This document shows, one piece after another, positions 25,901 to 32,272 of a stretch of 64,000 nucleotides of DNA (position 1 is the stretch's first letter; every line of letters begins with the position of its first letter). Position numbers and translations under genes: made by a program. The notes under the pieces were generated by a model. It worked only from the letters and a program-made list of their open reading frames with translations. It had not been told where the DNA came from and did no database searches. Source of the stretch: Cyclobacteriaceae bacterium. GTDB lineage: Bacteria; Bacteroidota; Bacteroidia; Cytophagales; Cyclobacteriaceae. The DNA lies in assembly GCA_028281285.1 (NCBI GenBank), contig JANQKF010000015.1:1-64000 (forward strand). The letters run 5' to 3'.

Positions 25901-27907
25901 GATGATCCTCTTATCACAGGAAACGCTGGTGAAAACCAAGTTTCAAAAGAAGCACTTGATTTATTCAATACAAGAGATAAGGAGACTCAGCATGGAAAGG
26001 GCAGCGAATCTGACTCTGGATGTGACTGTGAAGGCAAGATGCAAAACTTCACGGTTAAGTATACCGGATTCTCTGGGCTAACTGTACGTGCACATGACAA
26101 ATACAAAAATGTAATCCAAACGTTCTACAATGTCCAATTTGGAGACGAACTGAAGATTAATGGTTTCGGTAGCAAAGGTGAACTTGATAGTAAAACCTAC
26201 CTCTCCATCTTCAGGTTCTATCAGGAAGTCCATACCTCTTGTTCTGAGGATATTCTAGGCAATGTTTATGGCCCATTTACCGTGATCAGCTATACTGATG
26301 GTAAGGGCAACTATTGTGACGGCTCTGGCAATTCCGATGATAGTGAAGATGACGGAGATGACGATGACGACTCCAAGGATGATGACGATGACGATAAGGA
26401 TGGTCCTAAGGGAGACGATGATGACAAAGGCGGTAAGGACGATGATGATGACAAGGACTCCAAGGATGATGACGATGACGATAAAGGCGGCAAGGACGAT
26501 GATGACGATAAGGACTCCAAGGATGATGACGATGATGACAAAGGCGGCAAGGACGATGACGATGATGATGGAGACGATGACGGGTCTTGCCAATGTGAAG
26601 GCAAAATGCAGAACTTCACCGTACGTTATACTGGCCCATCAGGCATCCAAATAAAGGCCTACGATAAAAAGAAGAAGAAAGTAATTGCTACGTTCAATAA
26701 TGTGAATTATGGTGATGAACTTACCGTCAACGGATTCAGCAGCAAGGGACAATTGGATTCTAAAACCTATCTGAAAATTGGATCGAAATACTATAAAGTA
26801 CATACTTCTTGCTCCGAAGATATTTTAGGTGATGCGTTTGGTCCATTCGAGGTAATCAGCTACACAGATGGCGAAGGCAGCTACTGTGACGGCTCTGGTC
26901 ATGGCGGTGACAATGGTGGAGGAGATGATGACGATGATGACGGAAAAGGTGATGACGATGATGATGACGGAAAAGGTGATGACGATGATGATGACGGAAA
27001 AGGTGATGATGATGACGATGACGGAAAAGGTGATGATGATGACGATGACGGAAAAGGTGATGATGACGATGATGATGATGATGATGGAGACGATGATGGG
27101 TCTTGCCAATGTGAAGGCAAAATGCAGAACTTCACACTCATCTACCGAGGAGCTTCAGGTGTTACTGTAAATGCTTACAAGAAGAAAGGTGGATTGTTAA
27201 AGACCTATACAAACGTTCAGTCTGGTGATCACCTGATCTTCGAAGGATTTGATCACAAAGGTCGTTTGGATTCCAAAACTTATGTTGAGGTTGAAGGCGG
27301 CACGAGGTACGAAGTCCACACTTCATGTTCTGAACAAATCATTGGAAAGATTTATGGACCGTTCGAAGTGTTCAGCTATACCGATGGAGAGGGAAGTTAC
27401 TGTGAAGGTAATCCTGATGGCGACATTGAGGTATGCGGAACTACCATCCCACAATGGCATGGAAAAATTACAATGTGCTACAATGGACAGACCATTTGTG
27501 TACCGAAATCCAGAGTTTACTGGTATCTCGAAAGGGGAGGTAGCTTAGGAAGTTGTGAAATCGTTGACCCAGGAAATGTTGCTGGTGGATTAATTGATGT
27601 TGAAGAGGGAGTTGTAAATAGAGTTGAAGAAAGAGCAACAGTTCCGAACGTTCAACTTTCTGCTTATCCTAACCCAACCACCGACAAAGCGACCATCAAC
27701 TTCACAGTTAATCAGGCTGGTCCTGTAGCAGTTAATGTTTACAGTACGGACGGTCTCCTGGTGGGCAAGCTTTATGAAGGTGATGCGGAAGCTAACACTA
27801 ACTATACACTGGTATTCGAGCCGGGAGATGTGGCCAATGGAGTGTACCTGGTTCGACTTCAAACTGCCGGATATATAAGAAACTTGAAATTATTAGTTAA
27901 GAGATAA
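16946..27907 (+). CDS. Giant T9SS-exported adhesin with 27 HYR-like repeats (about 3653 aa)
   Basis: Cell-surface protein with a signal peptide (PRKRGIALVLFALACVVQPITAQ). Twenty-seven HYR-like Ig-type repeats follow, mostly about 79 residues (pattern PTVIAQDITVSLDENGNASI..DNGSxDNC..LSLDK..FDCDDLGxNTVTLTGVD.SGN..SATATVTVVDD). Two repeats carry a 160-180-residue insert beginning HAVWLSKY. After the repeats come a true HYR domain (about 2710-2791), an SprB-like repeat (ISCEGAADGSIDASISGGCSPYSISWSNGST), a PKD-like domain, three copies of a Cys-containing domain (CxCEGKMQNFT...VHTSCSE) joined by Asp-rich linkers, and a C-terminal type A sorting domain (YPNPTTDKATINF...NGVYLVRL). Start at ATG-ATG 16946; the 96 residues upstream in the track lack coding character. 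Likely a surface adhesin or matrix protein. A terminator follows. Confidence 0.93.
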   Translation: MMYNFVNFSPRKRGIALVLFALACVVQPITAQDSSLDQNDGISLNSEAPTIITQDITVQLGSSGTVSISPSQVDNGSFDPAGSLTLSLDISSFDCSNLGPNIVTLTGTNGLGESQSAQATVTVEDLIAPTVVTQSLTATISGGSYTIDPNDLLKFTGGRGGRGSRGSPITSDNCGIASVSASPATLSVLNLGMNIITVTVTDAAGNSSSGQTVVYLEDNDYPTAIAQDIEVELDENGLATITTDDIDNGSFDNGGINNMFLDKTTFDCMNLGVNEVTLTVIDYLNRTSTATAIVTVKDVTPPDVVTKDLTISLGEDGTYEIDPLDLLVICEDADIMISTGGPTGETEPGMGSAIDYFFVEEPTCTKDNCSITDVSVSIETFDCTHLGVNVVTVTVKDRSGNTSTATATVTVVDDIFPTVQTKNATVTLDQSGNASITVADVDDNSFDNCDITLSLDRLNFTCADVGDQVVTLTGVDPTGNSSSATAVVTVVDEAPPVAIAQPVTLTLDVNGTATLTASQVDNGSNDSCTGVTLSIDKASFDCSNLGDNVVTLTVTDGGGNAASVTTTVTIVDDLTPTVLTKNATISLDEDGNASITIVDIDNGSSDNCDLTLSLDKLNFTCDDLGQNTVTLTGVDGSGNTASATAVVTIEDNLPPSLQTLAPNYFLGPDGTFTIDPNDLLKWTSSGRGSRGGDITEDNCGIASMVVSKTVFDCNDIGQNLVTVTVTDAAGNSATATTLVTIGDNTLPTVIAQDATLELDENGMAVLDPALIDGGSYDNCDITLTVSPPTFSCDDIGVNTVTLIATDASGLSSSATATVTVVDNIAPEVVTQNITVVLDENGEAHIESRDLLVVCDDEFIPDDPNDGGSTGETVPGSGLDNYYYTTPVSLEGCTRDNCRINKIETSKLKFYCNDLGENVVTITVTDASGNSTTATAVVTVVDQTPPTVETKNISVSLDANGSVSITADDIDNGSSDNCDFTLTLDKETFDCSNIGQNIVTLTATDTYGNSTAKTAVVTVVDDIDPVVIAQDVTVVLDASGNGTLTVAEVDNGSYDNCDLTLSIDPLSFDCDDIGTTVTVTLTGVDGSGNSASAVANVTVVDNTPPIIVAPNITLALDEEGNAVIVAEEIGNGSTDNCGIGSYSLDKTEFDCDDLGNNTVTLTVTDIHGNVSTQTVTINVVDVTAPEVEVLDATVSLDENGNASIEPGDILSSYVEECTVEAYSSNNHAVWLSKYTASNANANFFFDENGGTLMQFNDGTATVTGIIVNKNDPNDSWAVQLNLAERRNWDEWSALGRSWKGNASKVGENYKDWTFYIMDTNPSNPTTLTGLGSNTGKVKTLSHKPANYNYGFQIGEAANDKNTDFGMSGWFTYENDQGNFVQGDFNLKITSCILTTGDGVCGKEVITIDKTDFDCTEAGANTVTVTVTDESGNTTVETSTVTIVDDMPPVVPTNDLTVVLDQNGNGSITIEQVDAGAYDNCEFTLVLSKTEFDCSDLGENTVTLTGTDINGNVTTSTATITVVDNQLPVVMTNNIIVALDDDGNASITIEDIDNGSYDNCDLTLELDKLNFDCDDIGQNTVTLTGTDAAGNVVSETAIVTVEDTTPPVVYTLAPSYFLDANGQVIIDPNDLLKWVGSGRGGGEITNDNCGIVSVEVSKTVFDCNDTGQNTVTVTVTDASGNSTTATTVVTIGDNTPPTIIAEDATIELDANGIATLDPAIIDGGSYDNCGVTLTVDQPTFSCDNLGPNTVTLIGTDPSGLTTTATATVTVVDNIAPTVVTQNITVTLDNNGEAVIETKDLLVVCDDTDLPDDNNGGGPVGETVPGAGDEYKEITTVADIPSCTSDNCQIASISASKKEFNCNDLGQNIVTVTVTDASGNTTTSTAVVTVVDETAPTIVAQDLTLSLDANGQASITPDQVDNGTSDNCDFTLSLDKENFDCSNVGTNVVTLTATDGSGNTSVATATITIVDDITPTVIARDVTVYLDENGNGVLTVDQVDNGSYDNCDITLSIDRTDFSCSDIGENNPIVTLTGVDPSGNTASATATVTVIDNSAPTVVTQNITAALDATGNAIISSTQINNGSSDNCGISSITLDKTEFDCDNLGDNTVTLTVTDVNGNTSTETATVTIVDNIAPTVIAQDITVSLDDSGNASITVDQIDNGSSDNCDITLSLDKLNFSCEDIGTNTVTLTGVDPSGNSSSATATVTVVDDTAPVINPQDITVALDQAGEASIGVIDVLSEWGKNCEVSAASGDGHAVWLSKYINNSQNVDFVFDSNGGTLTEYSDGTATITGTIVSTINSNDSYQVNLFLSNGVNWTDWSAMGRSYKDENGHANGNHVDWTYYIMDPAQPSTLTGLGDNAGETKVLNHMPSSYYYGFQVGVGANNKNPGYGISGWFSYTNDQGNEVQGDFNLDIDNCEITTGGGNCGVEIVTIDQPAFDCDNLGTNTVTITATDAYGNTSTATATVTITDDIAPTVLTKNITVSLDESGNVSISPEDVDNGSSDNCSLTLSLDQLSFDCDDVGQNTVTLTGTDNSGNTASATAVVTVEDNINPTVITQNISVSLDANGSVTISASQIDNGSSDNCEIGSITLDKATFDCEDLGDNTVTLTVVDSNGNQSSATATVTVVDDIDPVVITQDITIALDANGNATITTNQVDNGSYDNCDLSLSLDKVNFSCDDLGENTVTLSGEDSSGNTGSATAKVTVVDNSAPVISGMPSNLVYQETDTDCGQTITWTTPTVTDNCDVTVTSSHNSGDFFPVGTTTVSYTATDNSGNQTVESFTVEVVPVALEISLSPSVFNTDEGYNISCEGAADGSIDASISGGCSPYSISWSNGSTDEDISNLGPGTYSVTVTDANGTSATAQVTLTEPDELGVAMAMTPRKTIAEYGEMHTIYLGYGEQYAMIEANAYGGNEGYTYDWSPSTEILCEDENVITVAPEVTTTYTVVVTDANGCTTTEEFTVNVVDARCVTNDNTQLGDALLPGIDDPLITGNAGENQVSKEALDLFNTRDKETQHGKGSESDSGCDCEGKMQNFTVKYTGFSGLTVRAHDKYKNVIQTFYNVQFGDELKINGFGSKGELDSKTYLSIFRFYQEVHTSCSEDILGNVYGPFTVISYTDGKGNYCDGSGNSDDSEDDGDDDDDSKDDDDDDKDGPKGDDDDKGGKDDDDDKDSKDDDDDDKGGKDDDDDKDSKDDDDDDKGGKDDDDDDGDDDGSCQCEGKMQNFTVRYTGPSGIQIKAYDKKKKKVIATFNNVNYGDELTVNGFSSKGQLDSKTYLKIGSKYYKVHTSCSEDILGDAFGPFEVISYTDGEGSYCDGSGHGGDNGGGDDDDDDGKGDDDDDDGKGDDDDDDGKGDDDDDDGKGDDDDDDGKGDDDDDDDDDGDDDGSCQCEGKMQNFTLIYRGASGVTVNAYKKKGGLLKTYTNVQSGDHLIFEGFDHKGRLDSKTYVEVEGGTRYEVHTSCSEQIIGKIYGPFEVFSYTDGEGSYCEGNPDGDIEVCGTTIPQWHGKITMCYNGQTICVPKSRVYWYLERGGSLGSCEIVDPGNVAGGLIDVEEGVVNRVEERATVPNVQLSAYPNPTTDKATINFTVNQAGPVAVNVYSTDGLLVGKLYEGDAEANTNYTLVFEPGDVANGVYLVRLQTAGYIRNLKLLVKR
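18907..21283 (+). repeat. Adhesin super-repeat copy 1 (seven consecutive units)
   Basis: The order of variant units is LAPNYF/DPNDLLKW, DPALIDGGSYDN, DLLVVCDD long form, three plain units, then the unit with the HAVWLSKY insert. The same order recurs from about 21757, indicating duplication of a block of about 2.4 kb inside the gene. Confidence 0.75.
21757..24358 (+). repeat. Adhesin super-repeat copy 2 (eight consecutive units)
   Basis: Recapitulates copy 1 (LAPSYF/DPNDLLKW, DPAIIDGGSYDN, DLLVVCDD, plain units, HAVWLSKY insert) with one extra plain 79-codon unit just before the insert-bearing one. Confidence 0.75.
26336..26583 (+). repeat. Asp/Lys-rich low-complexity linker 1 of the adhesin
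   Basis: Encodes repeated DDDDDKGGK and DDDDDKDSK blocks built from GAC/GAT codons, between Cys-domain copies 1 and 2. Complement-strand ORFs here are artefacts of the codon repeats. Confidence 0.85.
26924..27058 (+). repeat. 27-bp tandem repeat, five copies (DDDDDDGKG linker 2)
   Basis: Five exact-length 27-bp units each end CGGAAAAGGT and encode DDDDDDGKG. They differ only in GAT/GAC choice. Units 2 and 3 are identical and units 4 and 5 are identical, which suggests recent pairwise expansion. A further Asp run follows to about 27100. Confidence 0.9.
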
Positions 27908-27931
27908 CCCTTTTTACCAATCAATCAGGAG

Positions 27932-27961
27932 AAAAGCCAATCGAAATGATTGGCTTTTTTT
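27932..27961 (+). terminator. Intrinsic terminator of the giant adhesin
   Basis: AAAAGCCAATC-gaaat-GATTGGCTTTT, a perfect 11-bp stem that merges into a seven-T run, 24 bases after the stop codon. Confidence 0.9.
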
Positions 27962-28000
27962 CATAATTTGGAATCAACAATGTTCATTGAATAAGTAGCC

Positions 28001-28375
28001 ATGGAACTCACCCCGGATAATAAATTAAGGAAGTTGATTGTTGTTGGTGATCGCGTATTGATAAGGCCGAAGAAGTCACCTGATAGAACGGAAAGCGGTC
28101 TCTATCTACCTCCTGGCGTTCAAGAAAAAGAAAAGGTTCAGACGGGTTATATTCTAAAGGTTGGTCCTGGTTATCCCTTACCAATGCCTATGGAAGAAGA
28201 CGAACCATGGAAAGACAATGACGAAAAGATCAAGTATATCCCTTTACAGGCTGAAATCGGAGATATGGCCATTTTCTTACAGAAAGGAGCTCTTGAGGTT
28301 ATCTATGAAGGGGAAAAACTGTTCATCGTTCCCCAATCGTCTATATTGATGCTGGAACGCGAAGAAGATCTTTAA
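28001..28375 (+). CDS. GroES-family co-chaperonin-like protein (124 aa)
   Basis: The Cpn10 fold is visible: VVGDRVLIRPKKSPDRTESGLYLPPGVQEKEKVQTGYILKVGPG resembles GroES (DRVLVKP...GIxLP...G.V.AVGPG), and a later IGDMAIFLQKGALEVIYEGEKLFIVPQSSILM matches the second half. An insert of about 25 residues (PLPMPMEEDEPWKDNDEKIKYIP) sits in the middle, and no groEL is adjacent. It is therefore a paralogue rather than the main GroES. Its partner is unknown. It starts at ATG 28001 after the adhesin terminator and overlaps the AraC gene tail-to-tail by four bases. Confidence 0.85.
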   Translation: MELTPDNKLRKLIVVGDRVLIRPKKSPDRTESGLYLPPGVQEKEKVQTGYILKVGPGYPLPMPMEEDEPWKDNDEKIKYIPLQAEIGDMAIFLQKGALEVIYEGEKLFIVPQSSILMLEREEDL

Positions 28376-29538
28376 GGAAGTTCTAGTTGATCCCGATATT
28401 CAGAGGGGGTCTTCCCGATTACTTTTTTGAAGTTCGAATTAAAGGAAGACTTAGAACTGTACCCTACTCGTTCAGCCAATTCTTCCAGTTTAAGCCTCCT
28501 ACCCTCTTCACTTGCAAGAAGCTCACATGCAAAACTAATTCTGTACTGACCAACAAGTTCGTTGAAAGTCAGATCCATTTCATCATTGATCACCTGAGAT
28601 ACATGGTGAGTCGACAATCCAAGGGACTTCGAAAACTCATTCAGATTAAACCCCAATTGTAGGAAAGGTCGTTCGACATCCATAACCTTTTCGATTTTAC
28701 GAACTGCCTCTTTTTTCATTTCCTCTGTTAATGACGATTTAGAATACTTGACTTTTGCTAAATCATAGCCGAACAAACGAGACTCTTTGATCACATGAAA
28801 ACTTGCAAAATAGATTACAAACGTTGCAAACAACGAAATGTAATGATCACCAAAATCACGTGGTAGAAGACTCTTGCTAAGCACGACTACCACCACCATT
28901 AGAAATGAAAGAAGGGTATAGTCCCTTGCCCTGGCTATTACAGGGTTATTGGGTCTCCATAGTTTGGTAAGTACTTTGTCAGTATTTGATAACAATAGCC
29001 GTAAGGCAAGCACAACATATAGAAGCATGCTCACAATCACCATTTCCGAATGATGCTGCCTGATATCCAAAGGATCGTCAGAAAACCTCATATTGACTTC
29101 CCTGACCGGCCAATCCGGGTGATAGGCCTCCAAGTAACCATTATATTTCATATCTGCCGATTGCAGAAATAAAAACAGCCAATAAGCGAAGTAAATAGAA
29201 GGATAGATGTAGTGTGGCCACCTTTTTACTTTCATATTGACTGAGGCCGCCACCATGAAATACAAAAACGGCCCCATTAGCAGGGCAATCGGCTCCGAAA
29301 AGTCCACCAAATGAAGCACATTCACTATATAACCCGTGTACATAAGAAAGGCCTCAAGTATTACTGCAGCGATGGAAATCAGAAAGTAACCCTGAAAACG
29401 GTTCCTTTCGATACCGATTGAATTCCTATTCAGAAAGAAAAAAGACAGAAAAAGGGCTTGAGCAATACCGAGTAGTGTGAATATGGAAAAAAGATCTATT
29501 CTGTACTCCACTCCTAAATATATAAGATAAATCGCCAT
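28372..29538 (-). CDS. Membrane-anchored AraC-family transcriptional regulator
   Basis: The N-terminal 240 residues hold about seven hydrophobic helices (FTLLGIAQALFLSFFFL, FLISIAAVILEAFLMYTG, FLMVVVVVLSKSLLP and others). The C-terminal 105 residues are an AraC-type double helix-turn-helix (LNEFSKSLGLSTHHVSQVINDEMDLTFNELVGQYRI..., LEELAERVGYSSKSSFNSNFKKVIGKTPSEYRDQL). This layout is common in Bacteroidota and implies a regulator tethered to the inner membrane that senses an envelope or lipid signal. It is divergent from the fatty-acid desaturase across 87 bases, making that gene a likely target. Confidence 0.88.
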   Translation of the reverse strand: MAIYLIYLGVEYRIDLFSIFTLLGIAQALFLSFFFLNRNSIGIERNRFQGYFLISIAAVILEAFLMYTGYIVNVLHLVDFSEPIALLMGPFLYFMVAASVNMKVKRWPHYIYPSIYFAYWLFLFLQSADMKYNGYLEAYHPDWPVREVNMRFSDDPLDIRQHHSEMVIVSMLLYVVLALRLLLSNTDKVLTKLWRPNNPVIARARDYTLLSFLMVVVVVLSKSLLPRDFGDHYISLFATFVIYFASFHVIKESRLFGYDLAKVKYSKSSLTEEMKKEAVRKIEKVMDVERPFLQLGFNLNEFSKSLGLSTHHVSQVINDEMDLTFNELVGQYRISFACELLASEEGRRLKLEELAERVGYSSKSSFNSNFKKVIGKTPSEYRDQLELP

Positions 29539-29576
29539 TCAAATAAGGAATAATTTTCTATTTAAATTTTGAAACA

Positions 29577-29584
29577 TACCTTTG
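29577..29584 (+). promoter_or_regulatory. -7 promoter box TACCTTTG for the desaturase
   Basis: Exact TAnnTTTG, 41 bases before ATG 29626, within the divergent gap shared with the AraC regulator. Confidence 0.6.
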
Positions 29585-29625
29585 CGGTTTCTTGTCTTAA
29601 GAAAAGGTCATAAAGAATTCAGAAC

Positions 29626-30714
29626 ATGAGCTACCGGTCTATTCGATTCATTCCCAATAAGAAAGATGATTTCATCACGGTTTTAAGAAAAAGGGTTAAG
29701 GCCCATTTTGAAAGCCAAAAGAAATCAGTCTATGCCAACGCTAATATGGTGATCAAAACCATCTTTATGTTTGCATTGTACCTTGTGCCTTATTTTCTTA
29801 TGATTACTGGCATAGTTACTCATACCTGGGTATTGATATTGATGTGGGCCTTAATGGGACTCGGAATGTCCGGAATTGGCCTTTCAGTAATGCACGATGC
29901 AAACCATGGTGCTTATTCTAAGAATAAAAGGGTGAATAAGTACATGGGTTATGTTATGAACTTCATCGGAGCAAGTGCTTTTAATTGGAAGATTCAACAT
30001 AATGTTCTTCATCACTCGTTTACCAACATTGAAGGAATGGACGAGGACATAGATCCAGGGAAACTCATGAGGTTATCTCCTCATGCCAAACGTTACAAAG
30101 CGCATCGCTTACAACATATCTACGGATGGTTTCTATATGGCATGATGACGTTCCTGTGGCTAACGACCAAGGATTTTCGCCAACTCCATCGCTACAAGAA
30201 AATGGGGTTGATCAAGGGTCAGAAAAGAACCTATGGTGGTGTGCTTATTGAGACTATTCTTTCAAAAATCGGCTACTATGCTTATGCTTTAGCAATACCG
30301 CTAATTTTTATTCAAGCACCGTGGTGGCAAATTCTGCTTGGTTTCTTTATTATGCACTTCATCACAGGTCTGGCATTAGGCCTTATTTTCCAACCTGCTC
30401 ACGTGATGCCTACATCCGATTACCCTATACCTGATGACAACGGGAATATCGAAAACAACTGGGCGGTACATCAGTTATTCACTACTACCAATTTCTCTCC
30501 TAAGAGCCGTATATTCTCTTGGTTCATTGGCGGATTGAATTATCAGGTGGAGCATCATCTTTTCCCCAACATTTGCCATGTCCACTATAAAAAGATCTCG
30601 AGGATAGTGCGCGAGACGGCTGCAGAATTTGGTTTACCCTATTATTCTCAACCAAATTTTGCCATCGCAGTCATCAAGCATGGAAAAATGTTGCGAGAAC
30701 TCGGAAGAGCTTAG
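29626..30714 (+). CDS. Fatty-acid (acyl-CoA/lipid) desaturase, front-end type
   Basis: A membrane di-iron desaturase. The three histidine boxes are present: HDANHG, HNVLHH and QVEHH, the last with the Gln of front-end (delta-5/6-type) enzymes. Between them are hydrophobic helices (FMFALYLVPYFLMITGIVTH, ILLGFFIMHFITGLALGLIF). Length of 362 residues is normal. It would introduce double bases of unsaturation into membrane lipids, for example for cold adaptation or polyunsaturated fatty acids. The divergent membrane-bound AraC regulator is a plausible controller. Confidence 0.92.
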   Translation: MSYRSIRFIPNKKDDFITVLRKRVKAHFESQKKSVYANANMVIKTIFMFALYLVPYFLMITGIVTHTWVLILMWALMGLGMSGIGLSVMHDANHGAYSKNKRVNKYMGYVMNFIGASAFNWKIQHNVLHHSFTNIEGMDEDIDPGKLMRLSPHAKRYKAHRLQHIYGWFLYGMMTFLWLTTKDFRQLHRYKKMGLIKGQKRTYGGVLIETILSKIGYYAYALAIPLIFIQAPWWQILLGFFIMHFITGLALGLIFQPAHVMPTSDYPIPDDNGNIENNWAVHQLFTTTNFSPKSRIFSWFIGGLNYQVEHHLFPNICHVHYKKISRIVRETAAEFGLPYYSQPNFAIAVIKHGKMLRELGRA

Positions 30715-30723
30715 TCTGAGCTT

Positions 30724-31686
30724 CTATAAAGAAGCGAATTCCTTGGCATGGTAGGTCAAGATGATATCGGCCCCTGCCCTTTTTATACTCAATAATGTTT
30801 CTGCCATTACCTTGTTGTATTCCAGCCAACCTTTTTGAGATGCAGCCTTGAGCATTGAGTATTCACCACTTACGTTATAAGCAGCAATCGGTTGTGCATA
30901 GGTGTCCTTAAATAGCTTAATAACATCCAGGTAGGCGAGAGCGGGTTTAATCATCAAGAAGTCTGCTCCCTCATCCACATCCAAATCTCCTTCGATCAAA
31001 GCCTCTCTCCTATTGGCGGGATTCATTTGATAAGTTTTTTTGTCTCCAGCTTTTGGCGCTGAATCCAAGGCATCTCGGAACGGGCCGTAAAAGGCACTGG
31101 CATATTTGGCCGAGTAAGACATAATCGAAACTTCTTCGAAGCCATTCTCATCCAGAACCTCCCGAATATAGCCAACACGTCCATCCATCATATCAGATGG
31201 CCCAATGATATCAATACCCGTTTCGGCTTGTGCCAAGGCCATCTTACCCAGGATTTCCAAGGTTTCATCATTGAGTATTTTTCCGTCCTCAACAATGCCA
31301 TCATGACCATCAGAGCTATATGGATCCAACGCTACATCAGTCATAATAGCTGCCTCAGGAAACCGTTCTTTAATTTCCCTGAGCGCGCTTAAATAGAAGA
31401 ATTTCGGATCATGGCTTTTGGTTCCGGTTTTGTCTTTGTAGTGCTCAGGAACAACAGGGAATATGTCAAAAGCCTTTATTCCCAACGTAAGACACTCTTC
31501 GATCTCTTTGAGCATCAAATCAACACTTAGCCGATATATCCCCGGCATAGAATCAACTTCAATTTTCTGACGCTGACCTTCCAGCAAAAATAACGGGAAG
31601 ATTAAATCGTCAGTAGTCACCTTGGTTTCTTCAACAAGATTTCGAATTGCTAAAGATTTACGATTTCGTCTTGGGCGAATTAGCAT
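30724..31686 (-). CDS. hemB: Porphobilinogen synthase (delta-aminolevulinic acid dehydratase)
   Basis: Condenses two 5-aminolevulinate into porphobilinogen in haem synthesis. The Schiff-base lysines are seen in MSYSAKYASAFYGPFRDA and DFLMIKPALAYLDVI. The metal-site segment reads DVALDPYSSDGHDGI, with Asp in place of the Cys ligands of zinc enzymes, so this is the Mg-type enzyme. At 320 residues it is full length. A -7 box (TAAATTTG) lies just upstream inside the end of the DUF4870 gene. Convergent with the desaturase. Confidence 0.96.
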   Translation of the reverse strand: MLIRPRRNRKSLAIRNLVEETKVTTDDLIFPLFLLEGQRQKIEVDSMPGIYRLSVDLMLKEIEECLTLGIKAFDIFPVVPEHYKDKTGTKSHDPKFFYLSALREIKERFPEAAIMTDVALDPYSSDGHDGIVEDGKILNDETLEILGKMALAQAETGIDIIGPSDMMDGRVGYIREVLDENGFEEVSIMSYSAKYASAFYGPFRDALDSAPKAGDKKTYQMNPANRREALIEGDLDVDEGADFLMIKPALAYLDVIKLFKDTYAQPIAAYNVSGEYSMLKAASQKGWLEYNKVMAETLLSIKRAGADIILTYHAKEFASL

Positions 31687-31696
31687 ACAGGAGAAA

Positions 31697-32035
31697 TTAG
31701 GTCACAAATTTAATACTCCCCGGGTAATTATATAATTCTCCTTTGTCTGCAGCTATGGTTGCCAGAATTACACAAACTAAATTCACAATGGGAATAATGA
31801 ATAAAAAGGGGATCCCAATAAGGAAAATTGCCAGCATTCCCGCGATAATCGTATAAACAAGCATTGAGAGTTGAAAATTGAGTGAGGCCTTGGCATGTTG
31901 TGCAATCAAAGGGGATTCCTCCTTTTTTGCCAACCAAATGAAAAGAGGAACTAAAAAACTACCCAGGGCGATACTATATCCTAGCAAGGTACCTATATGT
32001 GAGCCAAGTACCCATGGCCTTTCTTCTGTCTTCAT
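31697..32035 (-). CDS. DUF4870 family small membrane protein (112 aa)
   Basis: Three to four hydrophobic segments (GTLLGYSIALGSFLVPLFIWL, QLSMLVYTIIAGMLAIFLIGIPFLFIIPIVNLVCVILATIAA) with the DUF4870 signature QHAKASLNFQLS. The family is of unknown function. ATG 32035 (MKTEERPWVLGSHIG) is chosen because the track start at 32083 would overlap the XRE regulator gene. It is probably transcribed with the XRE/DUF2975 pair. Confidence 0.82.
   Translation of the reverse strand: MKTEERPWVLGSHIGTLLGYSIALGSFLVPLFIWLAKKEESPLIAQHAKASLNFQLSMLVYTIIAGMLAIFLIGIPFLFIIPIVNLVCVILATIAADKGELYNYPGSIKFVT
31705..31712 (-). promoter_or_regulatory. -7 promoter box TAAATTTG for hemB
   Basis: Exact TAnnTTTG on the minus strand, 18 bases before ATG 31686, inside the last codons of the upstream DUF4870 gene. 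Confidence 0.45.
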
Positions 32036-32054
32036 ATTCAATAATATCTGATTC

Positions 32055-32270
32055 TTAAGTGTGGTCCTCCATTCTGAATTCAAGAATATCTCCCGGCTGG
32101 CAATTCAATTCCTTACAAATTGATTCCAAGGTAGAGAAACGAACTGCTTTAGCCTTTCCAGTCTTAAGAATAGAGAGGTTTGCCAGTGTTATTCCAACAC
32201 GTTCTGCAAGTTCCTTGGATTGCATCTTTCGTTTGGCCAACATCACATCCAGGTTTACAATAATAGGCAT
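32055..32270 (-). CDS. XRE-family helix-turn-helix regulator (YozG-like)
   Basis: A compact single-domain regulator. The Cro/CI-type HTH is in VNLDVMLAKRKMQSKELAERVGITLANLSILKTGKAKAVRFSTLESICKELNCQPGDILEF. Such 70-residue regulators are regularly paired with DUF2975 membrane proteins, as here. The start could be TTG 32276 (which overlaps the DUF2975 stop by four bases) or ATG 32270; the latter is listed. A 13-bp inverted repeat upstream of the pair is the obvious operator candidate. Confidence 0.88.
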   Translation of the reverse strand: MPIIVNLDVMLAKRKMQSKELAERVGITLANLSILKTGKAKAVRFSTLESICKELNCQPGDILEFRMEDHT

Positions 32271-32272
32271 AT

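Noticed and set aside
26924-27100. Regular 27-bp repeats considered as a CRISPR-like array
   Set aside because: There are no spacers; the units are codon repeats within the adhesin frame.
26255-27170. Ser-, Ile- or Met/Thr-rich ORFs over the Asp-rich linkers
   Set aside because: They are the other frames of GAC/GAT repeats (S, I/V or M/T runs).
30720-30735. Short GCTTC/GAAGC hairpin between the desaturase and hemB
   Set aside because: Five-base arms without a T tract are too weak to call a terminator.
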